Positions 1-12,200 of a stretch of 51,189 bases of DNA are shown here, in pieces. Location: positions 80,930 to 132,118 of the forward strand of contig PS015167.1 of assembly GCA_048213135.1 (NCBI GenBank). The letters run 5' to 3'. The notes below the pieces were generated by a model, which ran no database searches, was not told the origin of the DNA, and was given only the letters and a program-made list of their open reading frames with translations. A program made the translations under genes and the position numbers. Within the stretch, counting starts at the first letter, position 1, and each line of letters opens with the position of its first letter. This stretch comes from Reclinomonas americana ATCC 50394. Taxonomy: Eukaryota; Jakobida; Jakobea; Jakobida.

Positions 1-79
1 ATATCGACAGGAAATTTTGCGGTTTTTCGGCACCACCAATTTTTTCGCACAGACGCGCGTGAGAGTCGATCATCACAGC

Positions 80-3000
80 ATGTCGCTCGCCGACCGCGCG
101 CTCTCCAACGACGCCGACCTGCGCTCCTCCTCCTCCTCCTCCGCCTCGGGGCCGCGCTCAGTGTCGGTTCCGCGGCTGAACCTGGCCTCGGTCGGCCTCT
201 CGCCATCTTCCCCGCGCTCCGGCACTCCGCCTCCGCCACAGTCGGTTCCCGGTCTCGGCCCGCCGCAGCCTTATCATGTCATTGCCGCGCAACAGCAGCA
301 GCAACAGGCGACAGATCATCCATGTTGAGTGTGTGTGTGTGTTTTGTCGTCAAAGTGTCCGGTGTCCATCTCCCATGGCAAGGGGGGCGGAGCCATCTCT
401 TGCCTTGCCACGCGCTCTTTGTGTGTCTGTGTGTGTCTGTCTGTGTGTGTGTGCATGTGACTGAGAGAGAGTGTGTGTGTGGCACGCGCGTCGTTTGTGT
501 GGAGGCGGGCCCTGTATTGCGGTCTCATGTGTGTGTGTGCACGCGCGCGTGTGTGTGTTCTTTTGTTTGTGCGTGTGTGNNNNNNNNNNNNNNNNNNNNN
601 NNNNNNNNNNNNNNNNNNNNNNNNNNNNNNNNNNNNNNNNNNNNNNNNNNNNNNNNNNNNNNNNNNNNNNNNNNNNNNNNNNNNNNNNNNNNNNNNNNNN
701 NNNNNNNNNNNNNNNNNNNNNNNNNNNNNNNNNNNNNNNNNNNNNNNNNNNNNNNNNNNNNNNNNNNNNNNNNNNNNNNNNNNNNNNNNNNNNNNNNNNN
801 NNNNNNNNNNNNNNNNNNNNNNNNNNNNNNNNNNNNNNNNNNNNNNNNNNNNNNNNNNNNNNNNNNNNNNNNNNNNNNNNNNNNNNNNNNNNNNNNNNNN
901 NNNNNNNNNNNNNNNNNNNNNNNNNNNNNNNNNNNNNNNNNNNNNNNNNNNNNNNNNNNNNNNNNNNNNNNNNNNNNNNNNNNNNNNNNNNNNNNNNNNN
1001 NNNNNNNNNNNNNNNNNNNNNNNNNNNNNNNNNNNNNNNNNNNNNNNNNNNNNNNNNNNNNNNNNNNNNNNNNNNNNNNNNNNNNNNNNNNNNNNNNNNN
1101 NNNNNNNNNNNNNNNNNNNNNNNNNNNNNNNNNNNNNNNNNNNNNNNNNNNNNNNNNNNNNNNNNNNNNNNNNNNNNNNNNNNNNNNNNNNNNNNNNNNN
1201 NNNNNNNNNNNNNNNNNNNNNNNNNNNNNNNNNNNNNNNNNNNNNNNNNNNNNNNNNNNNNNNNNNNNNNNNNNNNNNNNNNNNNNNNNNNNNNNNNNNN
1301 NNNNNNNNNNNNNNNNNNNNNNNNNNNNNNNNNNNNNNNNNNNNNNNNNNNNNNNNNNNNNNNNNNNNNNNNNNNNNNNNNNNNNNNNNNNNNNNNNNNN
1401 NNNNNNNNNNNNNNNNNNNNNNNNNNNNNNNNNNNNNNNNNNNNNNNNNNNNNNNNNNNNNNNNNNNNNNNNNNNNNNNNNNNNNNNNNNNNNNNNNNNN
1501 NNNNNNNNNNNCCATATTTCTTTCTTGGAGCTGTGTGGCGAAGTGGGCAAGTCACTGATTCATACTGTTTGCATGATTATACGCGAGAAACTGAGGTATT
1601 CAAATTGCAAGAATTGAAGGAAGTCGAGTGTTGTTGCATTGCAAATCGAATTGCGGCAAACAATACCCACAAGCGAAGAGCCTTAGCGATCCACAGAGAT
1701 AGCAACATCGTGGCGTGAGAATCAACATCTTGTGCGAGAAACTGAGACACTGGAAATTACAGCATGCGCAATCGCAGAAAGTCGAATTCGAATTCTGGCT
1801 CGCGCAGCCACAGCAGCATCAACAACAGCACTGTATGCATTCACAGCGCAGCCGCCAAGTAGAGCCGGAAACAATGACATCTCAACTGCAGCGCGACCAG
1901 AAAGCCGATTTCGAAAGTTGGATTGCCAAAGTTGGAATTCGATTTTCATGCTTTGCGCGGAAGACATATCTCTCGGAGTGTCGCGACTTTGACACCTACG
2001 CATTCGAGCTAGAACAGCAACTCGCAAATTAATCTCACGAAATGTTGCAGGTTGTCTCGAGCTCACGTGGAGCTCGGGGCTTCGATTTCGAAAACAGGAC
2101 CCGCTGCGCAATTCCGAAATTGTAAAAGCTGCGATCCGCATAGCTACGGTGCATGAGACGATGGAGACTCACACGTACCGCAACCAGAAGAGCGAACGCC
2201 GCAGCGGGCCCAGATCGCTGCTGCTTCGGAAACCGAATTCGGTGACCAGATTTGCGAAGGCTGCAGCTTCGAATTCGCCCCTGCGATATCGAAGTCGAAG
2301 CGGATCGCGTCACTTCCAAGCTGTGCATGACTGCGGTGACTTGCCATAAGTCACCAAAATATGCAGCTCGGAAGTCCAAGTCTGCAAGTGTCGGGTGCAA
2401 GCGCCGAACGATTTGAATATCGATGCTCTCGGTTGCATGAAAGTGTCCGATCAATACCACGTCGCTGCAGACCTTTTCGCTTTGCTCCGGCTTCGTTCGA
2501 ATACTGCTCGGCCTCCTGCTTGCACTTGCATACGTTCGTTTCTTGGAAATCCGCCGGAATATCGAATTCGAAATCGAATCGAACAGAATAGCGCCATGCC
2601 CGACTTGTCCCGGTCGCATGCGACTGCATAGCAGTCACAGCTGGTGGTCCTCTGGACTCGGCACAGGGCGTCTCCTCTCGGCGCATGCACACAACTTCCA
2701 AATCGGACATGTCCGATATCAAGAAAAAGCGCCCTTTCCTCCCTTCGCAGCGACCCATCCACTCTCTCTCTCCCCATCACCATCATCTCTCACTCCTACA
2801 CCACCCTGTACAACTTCAGCACGGCCGGTGAGTCGCGCGAGCGAATGTCCGGAATTTGCCTCGCGGCTCCCACCTCAAATTTTTGCGCGCACAACGCACA
2901 ACGCGCCCCTCATCCCTCTCCGTGTGTGTGCGTGTCAGGTGATCAAGAGGATGGCGAGCGACGACGTCACCACGCCCACACTCGATGGTCTGTCACCACC

Positions 3001-6000
3001 ACACCAAGAGACAAGAGAGAGAGTCCCTCTCATCACTCACTCTCTCTCTCTCTCACTCACACACACAGAGAGCTTCTACCTGCTCTTCACCTACTACTCC
3101 GGCCCCAAAGGCCACGGCAACGAACTGAGCTCCACCTCCACCACCACCTCCTCCTCCGCCTCCAAGAAACCCGCTCTGCCCAAGTCGCCTCCACCCCGCC
3201 TCCCGCCCAAGCTGAAACCGGGCGAGCAAGGTGGAGGCGTGCAGCGCGCCGCCGCCCGCGGTGTCCTGTGGCGCGGCGGCTGCTTTGCCCTGCGACGTGA
3301 CGAGCTGGCGATGCTGCGCCGCGGAGGACACGTGCCGAGCAGCAGTAAGAAGAAGCAGAAGAAGAAGAAGAAGCTGAAGAAGACGACACCGACAAAAGCG
3401 AAGCAGGGAAAGCAGGGTCAACGTCGGGATAACGCCGATGGTGAGGGAGGTGACGGTGTCGATGTCGACTCGGAGGGAGGTGATGACGACGACGACGATG
3501 ATCACGATGATGAGGAGGGTGAGAGTGACGCGGAAGATTTCGATGATGGTGACGACGATGGTGATGATGATGAGTGGGGCGAGGACGACATGCCGGCGGT
3601 GCACATGCTGGAGGCGGAGATGATTGATGTGCTGGAGTCGCAGCGTTTGTATTTTGGCGCGTTTCGGCAGCTGGTGCGCGACATGGGAGTGCAGCCGGAG
3701 CATTACTCGTCGTTGACGTTGCACAAGCTGTTTAGCACGTGCTCCGGAGTGGAAGATATGTGAGAGGGAGGGAGGGAAAAGGAGGGAGGGAGGGGGGGAG
3801 GGCGAGAGGGAGAGGAGAAGAGCTACTGATGTTTCGCCACGTTATGTTGATCCTCGCGCTCTTTCTCTGAGCGCAACACTCATGCCGCCACGTCTTCTAT
3901 TCGTGCCTCATGTGTCTTCCTCAGTCTGTGTACTGGTCGTCATCCCTTGTTCATCTCGCCCTTTCTCTCAGCGCAACAACTACGATCTTTATGTGCGCAC
4001 TGTCACTTATACGAATGCCGGCGACTTGACTTTGTCACGAGAGAATGGAAAATGTGCCTTGAACTTGGGGTCTTTCCTCAACTCTTTTTTCTTGTTATGT
4101 TGCAGCATTCCACGACTTCGTGCCTCGTGTATCCTCCTCACGCAGTTGACATCGATGTTCGGTCGTCCTTTGCTCTGCATCTTCTCGCACCCTTCGCCAT
4201 GCCGCTGTTGACGTCCTTGACAAAGATCTGTTCTCAACTGTATCACCCTCGCTCCAAGACTGTCTTTTCGTGCTCCTCGTCGTTTGGCACTCCGCGTACG
4301 ACTTTCTGCACTCTTCTTTCCATATGCAACCTGTGTCGCGCTTTGCTCTCTCCTCCCACATGCTGACTGTCGTGTTTCTTCCCTCTCCCTCGCACGTGGC
4401 TCGCCATTCATCACCTTTGAGGAGCTGTGCGTGGCCATTGAGCAAATTGTCGACGACTTCCTGCCGCACTTTGCGTCGCCAGCCACTCGCTGGCTCTTTG
4501 TGCACCGCGAAAAGGTGGTGCCGCTGCTCACACAACACAAGGTAACGCCAGCCTCACGTCCCTCTCCTCTCTCCACTTTGCACTCACTCTCTCGGCTGGT
4601 GTGCAGGGTGGCGAAGCGTACATTTACCAGCAGCCGAAACGACCAGACGAGTTGGACCAGCCGAATGTTCTCGGCGTCTTCAGCATGTACGAGCCGGCGC
4701 TGCTCAAGGTGCCTTTTGATTGTCTCTCATTGCCTTCAGCATTCACTTGCCTCCCCTCACACTCCTCGGCAGATGTTCCTGCACTTTGCATGCATGTTTG
4801 ACGAGGATCGCGGTCAAAATCCAGACGGCGACGAGCTGATGAACGAGGAAGAGTTTCTCGAGTCGCTCAGCGTCTTTGGCGTGGTACCAAAGGAGCTGAC
4901 AGCAAAGGATGCGCATCGAGTTGCGTCTTCTTCTTAGATTATGTCTCTCTCCGTTTCTCTCTCTTTCTCTTCATTGTCTCTCCGTCCCTCTGTCTCTCTC
5001 GCCCCTCTCCGCAGTCACGCACGCAATGTCTCGTTCACTGTCTCTCCCTCTCCGTTTCTGCCTCTCTCAGACTCTTTTCCTTTCTCTTTTCCTCTCTCTA
5101 TGCCTTTTTCTTCTCTCCCTCGTCCTCTTCCTCCTTTCTCCTTCTTCTCTCTGTCTCTCTCTCTCTCGTTCCATTTCCTCGCTCCATCTTTGCATTCTCA
5201 CTCTCGTTTCTTTGTTTCCCTGTCCCTCTGCCTCTCTCTGCCTCTCTCTCTCTCCCTCCCTACCTCCCTCTCTCTCTCCCTTCCTCCCTCTCTCCCCCTC
5301 TCCCTCCCTCCCTCCTCCCCCCCTCCCTCCCTCCTTCTCCTTCCCCTTCTCACCTCCCTTCCCTGTCTACAGGTGTTCGAGGCCGTCAATGTGGGCGAGG
5401 TGGCCGACGCCAACCTCAGCGACCTCGATTTCGGCGAGTTCCAAGAGTGCCTCGGTCGCATCGCACTCATTATCTTCTCGCGGCCCATGTACGCCGACTC
5501 GCACCGCACACCGATGGACAAGGTGTGCGCGCTGTTGGACCACATGGATACCGCGTACTTGCGTCTCTTCGACATTACCATGCAACAAGAGATTGCCCGT
5601 GCGAAGCGCCAGACCGTGGCCGTCGATCGCGAGATCGACGTGCGTGTGTCGCTGGCGGAGTACAGTTGCGGAGGGGGAGGCAGAAGGGAGGAGGGGGAAT
5701 GAGAAGAAGAGAGTGGGATAGCATGCTGTCACCAAGGCAGTCCTCGCATTTCCGCATGTGTTTTTACTCGATTTTGCTCTCGGTTGCTCGCTCTCTTCTT
5801 TCAATACCCCCTGCCGCATTTCTCTCCCTCCTGTTATTCTGCTCCCCTTCTCATTCGCCACGTACCATGCCCAACAGTGGCGGAGGGATTTGGTGAGCGA
5901 GGACAGCAGAGAGCAGGGAGAATGAGAAGTGACAACTTGCTCTGTCATGTGTGCTCCACTGTTATCGCTTCTCATACCTTCCGTTTCTCCCACCACTTCT

Positions 6001-9000
6001 TTGTCTCTCCTGTCTCCCCCTGCTTCTCCTCTTCCTCTCCCTTTCGCCACTTCTCATACCCTATAGTTGCGGGGTGGGTGGGCGAGTGATGACAGAAGTC
6101 AACAGAGAGAATAGAGAAGCGAAGACATGCTGTGTTCATGTATTTCGTGTTGTCGCTTTTTGTTCTCTCCTACATTGGCGAAGGGGTCGGCGAGTGGTGG
6201 CAGAAGTGAGCAGAGAGAAATGGAAGGAAAGAGAGTGAGGTGATGCCCCAGAAACACTTTCTCTCAGTCTCTCCTCCCACTCCCGCTATCTCCTTTCCCT
6301 CCTCCTCCTGCTCCATTCTCCCTTTCCCATGTGCTCACCATTCTCCCACCACGCACCACAGAGGACGACTTTGACATCAACCTCCGCTCGCAACTCGGTC
6401 GCGACAGATACAACAATGTGATGCGATCAGGTGAGTTCACCACCCAACCCACTCACCTCATTGTACTATCCCTTCTCCCTCACCTCCCCTTCTCCCCTTC
6501 TCTCCCCCAGTACCCATGCGAAAAGTGTTCCGCGAATTCACCTCGCACGAATTCGGCTACAACACGCGCTACCTCGGTCTGCGCGAGTTCCTCACATTGG
6601 TGCGCACCAGCAAGCTGCTGCCGTTGGACTTGTCGGCGGTGGACGAGCCGCAGGAGCCGACGTTTGTGTACGGCGTGCCGATTTCGTCGGCGCTGACCAC
6701 GATGCCGGCGAATGAGATGGACCCCAAGTTCCTCACGCACTGGGCCGAGTCGCGCTTCCACCAGTGCGCACTGGCCACATACGGTAAAAACTCCTCACTT
6801 TGTCTATTCGTCAGTGTCTCGCCCTTTGCTCAACTCACTGTGCTGGTGCAGAGGGCGAACCTCACATGGAATATCGACATTTCATCGCCGCCGTGCTGGC
6901 GATTGCCGAGTACCGTGTCAACTACGAAAAGACGTCGCGGTGGACGGTGGCCACGGCCGAGACGCGCCACTTGATGGGCCCTGAGGATCTGGCGCGCGCG
7001 TCTCAAATGTTTGTGCTGTTGTGGCAGTGATAATCATCCCTTGGCTATCGTTCACATGTTGCGTTGCGCAGGCGACGAGCTCGCAACGAGCGCATCACCG
7101 TGTTCGATCGCTACCAGCACCTGCGAAAGAGATTTGGGCCCTCTTCCACCTCGCCCACCGGCGACGAGGCCGCCGACGCCTCGTCACCACGCACGCAGTC
7201 GTCAGCGACCGAGTCGGAGGTTTGTCTCCAGCAGCAAGGAGAAGTGCGCCCTCCTCGCTCACCCCACCTCTGTCCTCAGATCTCCATCGACTCCTCCTCC
7301 GACGGCTTGACCATTCGCAAAATGCCACTGGTGGAGGTCTTTGATCATGTGATCACCGACGTGGTGGAGCGCTACAACAAGGGCAAGATCCGCCATTTGC
7401 CGCCGACCGCCACCGCCACCAATGCCAACGTACCGTGGTCGTCGGGCCCGTCGGGAGCCGTGACACCGCGCGCCGACAGTGCCTCCGAGCACAGCGGCAG
7501 CGAGACCACGACACGCACGTCGCCCAACGATGTGGACCGTCGGGCGCGCCCGGCATCGATTCTTGTGGAGGAGACATCGTCGCACTCAAGTGTTGCGCCG
7601 CCGTCACCCGCACTGACGCCATCGTGGCGCTTCCGTGCACCGGCTCCCGAGATCGATGCCAGCACCAAGCACTTGCCCACACCGTCGGTGGGCCGGCGGC
7701 AAGAGACGCGCGTGGTGGCTGTGCGTGGCGGACCGCACGACAAGTTTGCCCCACATTCGCTGCACCGACCGGCGTCACCGACTTCTATCGTGAATGACAA
7801 GGTGCGCGATCTAGTCGGCCGTCAGCGTTCGCGGAGAACGTCGGTCGTTTCGCAGGCCAACTCGACGTCGACGGGCTTCCTCACCTCGCGCAAACAATCC
7901 ATGATTTCACTGTCGTCGCTGGTGGCCGGTGCCGGAGGAAACACCGGCGGTGGTGCCAATGTGATTGTGCAAGCGCCCATGCGGGGTGAGCTGGCAGGGT
8001 CCATGAAAAAGTCGGCACTGGCTCGCGCTGCCGCGGGAAGTGGACTGCCGCCCGCACCAAGTGGACCGTCCTCCGTGGCGCCGACGCTGGATGCCGACAA
8101 GCATCGTTTCCAGTTTGCCCGTGTGTCGAAACTGTCGTTGGTGCGCAACCTGAGCTGTTCTTTGCTCTCTCTCTCTTTTCTTTCGCCCACTGAATTCGTT
8201 GCACGTGTGCAGATTTCCAAACGCGACCACCGTGAGCTGGTATTGCACAATGGTCCGGTGCGTGTGGCGGAGATTGCCGACCGCGCCGGTCACATTATCA
8301 CCACCAAGTCGCAGTCTCGCTTCCGATCCGAGGCACATCGGTGTGTGTATTTTGCGTGCCGTCACGTGTGTTTCTTGTCGTGCACTGACACTCTCTCTAT
8401 TCTTACGACCCACGTCAGTATGTTTGATGTGCAAATCTTTGACGCGTCGGTGGAAGACATTGTGCTGCAGCACGTGTTTGTGGCGAACTCGTTCCAGGAG
8501 CTGGTGGATCGACTGCGCATGCACGGCTTCGATTTCGCCGCGCCAGTGCAGGAGCGGACACGCTCCCTTCTCGCCTACACGCAACTTGGTCGCGCCTGGC
8601 GACTGCATCTCATCGAACCCGGTGAGGGGGAGATGACAGAGGAGGAGCAACTGCTCACCAATGATGCGCGCATCGAAAAGAGGTGACGTGTGTGCGCGAG
8701 CGAGGAAGCTGAGATTATAGTTGGTGTGCGACTCACGTGTTGTGTTGTGACGCGCAGAATCGGCTTCCTCATTGACAGTCCTGGGCACTTTTCGTTGCTC
8801 AAGTGGCAGCCCACGTACGACTGCGCGTTTTCCGACGAAGTTGCGTGTGATTGTGCAAGTGTGCATCGATCGCAGTGGCTCACCTCCTGGGTGTCACAGC
8901 ACTCGCTCACACTCTACGAGGAAGACGATCTGAGCGACATTTTCTTTGCGTGTTTCGAGGCGTACCAGGTCGCCACCTCCTGGGCCGACTTGAGGAAGCG

Positions 9001-9058
9001 TCTGCTGGACAACCACATCCGCCTGGAGCCACACATCTCCGGCGTGAAACGAACCTGA
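80..9058 (+). CDS. Large multi-exon protein with EF-hand-like segments, family not recognised
   Basis: I do not recognise this family. Exons that agree in phase: 80-323, 2751-2827, 2939-2987, 3069-3759, about 4390-4541 (5' border unresolved, no AG acceptor in the right phase), 4607-4708, 4773-4919, 5373-5664, 6362-6430, 6511-6783, 6852-7026, 7072-7219, 7280-8140, 8213-8340, 8419-8682, 8758-8839 and 8876-9058 (TGA). The product is about 1,310 residues. It has a Ser/Pro/Gln-rich N-terminus, a Lys-rich run followed by a long Asp/Glu run (codons around 3340-3590), then a region with degenerate EF-hand-like segments (NPDGDELMNEEEF near 4825-4860 and LSDLDFGEFQE near 5410). A Ser/Thr/Pro-rich linker (7280-8100) precedes a compact C-terminal domain (8213-9058). 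No signal peptide or membrane helix is seen. Linking exon 1 to exon 2 crosses a 932-N gap and is the weakest join, so the 5' part could be a separate gene. Cytosolic location is inferred. Confidence 0.6.
580..1511. other. Assembly gap, 932 N
   Basis: Unresolved bases inside the first intron of the gene starting at 80. The left edge runs into (GT)n sequence, so microsatellite content probably broke the assembly. Any open frame drawn through it is meaningless. Confidence 0.98.
1512..2708. other. Unexplained TTCGAA/GAATTC-rich stretch, probably intronic
   Basis: This 1.2 kb lies between the gap and the second exon of the first gene. Unlike the other long introns it has no microsatellites. It is dense in short palindromic motifs such as TTCGAA, CGAATTCG and GATTTCGA. 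Two pairs of imperfect repeats are visible: a GCGAGAAACTGAG-type unit near 1583 and 1734, and an AGAAAG(T/C)CGA(A/T)TTCGAA-type unit near 1777 and 1899. A 105-codon frame at 1715-2032 (initiator not ATG) carries the second repeat pair as KVEFEFWLA and KADFESWIA. I cannot tell whether it is coding. No tRNA or rRNA is evident. Confidence 0.45.
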
Positions 9059-9266
9059 ATGTGGTGTGTGTATTAAGTATGCTTCTTGTTTATCGCACTG
9101 TGATATAAATGTTACATGATGGTAGTCCTTCGAGAGAGAAGGGGGGAATGCCGAACTGTACATTTGTTTGCTCGCTCAACAGAGAGTATGACAATATTCA
9201 CACGCCAACGCGTGGTGGGGGGAAAAGGGGGCACAAGAAACCAGTAACATAGAAGCAAAAGGAGAA
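9059..9266. other. Convergent 3' intergenic spacer
   Basis: 208 bp between the stop of the first gene (+) and the stop of the kinesin gene (-). No clear AATAAA signal was found on either strand. It must hold both 3' ends. Confidence 0.6.
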
Positions 9267-12200
9267 TCAGATTGGAGGCTGTGTGGTGCGGCCTCTCATT
9301 TTAGTGCGTGGACTCGACTTTTCTCCGTGCCGTGCCTGCGACACATGCGCAAGAGAGCCTGGTAAGCATCAGATGCGCCTCACCACTTCCCATCACCTCC
9401 ACTCACCGATATCACACGAGTTGACCTTGGAGGCGAAGCGCAGTGAGTTGAGGCTCTCCTGCATGTGCACCTCGGTGGGCGAGATGTTGACAAACATCAG
9501 CGTCTTCGAGTTGCCACCCAGTGAGTTTTGCAGCAGGTGTGTCAGCTTCGAGTTCCGGTACGGAATGTGGGCGCTCTTGTTGGCCAGGGCGGCAATGACA
9601 TCGCCGAGGCACGACAGCGACTTGTTGATGTGCTGCGTCTCGATCTTGCGGTCGCCCGTGTGCTGCGTTTGCTTCAGGCGCTCCGAGCCGGCCAGGTCAA
9701 TGAGGTTGAGCAGACCGCGGCAGGCCTGCAAGAAGGAGAAGGGAAGCAAGAGTGAGACATATGTTGAGAACAGAAGAAAAAAATCATTGCCACAGTGCTC
9801 ACCTTGCCAGTGGTGGCATTCTCACCACGAATGCGCAGCTGGAACACAGAGTGCGAGCGTGACGAGTGTGCATTGCACTTGGTCTCGGCCCATGCGCGCT
9901 GCTTCGAGGCGCGCGTCAACAGAGCTGCCACCTGGGTCGGATGACGGACTTCCACTGCGTCATCAACAACAGCCATGTGAGTGACGCGCGAGGAAAGAAG
10001 CACGAGTGTCGCGCACAACGCACCAATCTCCAGATTGGTGACATAGATTAGACCCTCGCGGTCGGCCTTGATCTCGTACTTGTGATCAGTGCCGGGCTCC
10101 GCCAGCAGATCGTTGATGGTCTCGTTGTAGATCTCGAGGAACGAGGCCTCCAGCGTGTACTGCCAGCCGTGCTCACGCAGGCGCTGAGCCACGTCAAAGA
10201 TCTTGTTGACCTGATTGGGAGGCAAGAGCAACAAGTGAATAGTGCGCAAAGGGAGAGCATTTAAGACACAAGTTCACAAACAAGAACACAACACAAGAAC
10301 ACTGTAACACGCATTTGCTCACAAACTATACGACACGACACAAACAAGAAAACACAATAAACATCAGGGACCGCACTTCATGTACAGCAAAGATACACAA
10401 GTATACAACAAGAACGCCTAACCGAGTTCACGAACAAGAAACACAATGAAATAAGGGATAGAACGTTGACATATGATGACACGTACACAGAGACACACAC
10501 CGACATAGACACACAAGAATACGCATAATATGCAACGCAACAGTGCGCGGAATGACACCCATCATCGACGGGTCCGGCTGCACTGGCATCATCGACGAGC
10601 TGGCGCCACCCTCCTCAAAGACGGACGGACCCTCCATTGTGAAGGTCTTGCCGCTACCCGTCACGCCATAGCTGTGCACCATCACCACGTCAGCCAAAGA
10701 TCGGCAACAGTAGAAAGGGTGGCTATAGGCAATGTTCGACGCAACGCAAACACGCAGACATTGTAGCCGTCGAGCGCGCTCTGCACGAGTTGTGACACCT
10801 CAGTGAACACCTCCTCCTGGGTGGCGCGTGGACCAAACACATGGTCAAACTCGAAGCGCCACTTCTTGCCGTCGCGGTAGTCGCCGGCGGCCGAGGTTCC
10901 CTAAAGAAGGAAGAGCAGTGAGCTGCAATTGAGCATGCCATCAAAAGGTATTGGTGTGGATCCACGCACCGATGGGCCCGAAATCTCAATGGCGTTCTCG
11001 CAGTCCGTCGGCACGTCGATCGGTGCAACGCTCTCGGCCACCTCGTCGGCTGTGTTGAGAAGAGAGAATAGGAAATAGCCATGAGCAACAGAACAGTGAA
11101 TGAAGCCAACGCTATCTCACAACTGAGAATGACACCCAGAGCCCACTATGTCTCCACAGACTCCATCTCCTCTCCGACACTCACCAATGGTGGGCCGCAC
11201 ACGGCAGTACACACGAATGTTGCCCTTCAGCTCCTGAATGGTGTTGTGCAGCTCGCGGCGCACCATTTCATCCTCGCGACGACGCTGCTCCAGCTGCGCA
11301 ACCTCCTCCACACGAGCGGCCACGGCGGCCTCCAGGTTGGTGATTTGCTGTGCGCGACTGACACACAACTCCTCGGCCGCCTGCGCGATTGGCGTCGGTG
11401 TCAGCGCGCACCAACTCTGACATTGCACAACGAATGTAGCGACGCAACAGACAACGAGGCGCGAGTGGCCGCCAGCTGCTCCTGCAGCGACAGGCGCATC
11501 GACTGCATCTCCAGGCTCATGGTGTTGCGCACCGAGGCGATTTCGGCGTCGGCCGCATGACGCACACGAGTGGTCTCCTCGTGAGCGCGCGTGACATCAT
11601 CCTGTGCAGCTGACAAGCGGGCCTTGAGCGCGCTGTTCTCCTGCTCCAGGCGAGCCACCTCGCCCTGCGTCGTCATCAGTCGAGTGGAGAGACTGTCCTT
11701 CTCCACCACCTGCAGGTGCAGGCGGTGGCGCGTCTCGTGCAGCTCCTGCAGCATGCGTCCATTGTCTTCGCGCACCGTGTCGAGCTGAGCGGCTGCGCAC
11801 ACACGTGTGAGACGACGGTTGAGTGCTACAAATACAGTGCAGGAGGACGGACCCTTGGCGCCGCTCTCGACTAGGCGTTCCTGCAGGCTGGTCACCTGCT
11901 GGATTGTCGAGCGCATCTGCTCTTGCAGCTCCCTGTTCAATGTCTCCATGTCGGCGAGTCGGCCCTGTGAACAGCGAGGAGTGAGATACGCAAGGAGAAG
12001 ACAAGCACCGACGGATCTACCTTGACGTCCCACGCCTGGCGACTGCCACTGCTGCCAGAGGCGGCAGCCGTCGGAGCAGCAGCAGCAGCATTGCTGGCTG
12101 ACGCGCCCGACGACGCCGTGGGAGTGCGACGGCCACTGGCCGACGCTGGCTTGGTGGCGGCGACGGTGCGCGAGGCCGCGGTGGTGCGCCCGTTGAGAGC

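Noticed and set aside
316-1617. Long open frames spanning the N gap at 580-1511
   Set aside because: They are open only because N translates as X. The ends are (GT)n or (CA)n translations. The same applies to frames through the other gaps.
4909-5721. Long Ser/Leu/Pro-rich frames over 4941-5372
   Set aside because: This is a CT-rich intron of the first gene, bounded by a GTTGCG donor and a CTACAG acceptor. Low-complexity SLSLS translation is not a protein.
7353-7800. Long antisense frames opposite exon 7280-8140
   Set aside because: They are GC-rich shadow frames. The plus strand has matching splice phases at both ends and a consistent protein.
10428-10697. Kinesin P-loop exon extended to LHIMRI and beyond
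   Set aside because: The next exon (VNKIFDVAQ) only joins in phase if the donor is GTTGCG at 10541, giving the expected PRTVNKIF. The extension reads into intron.
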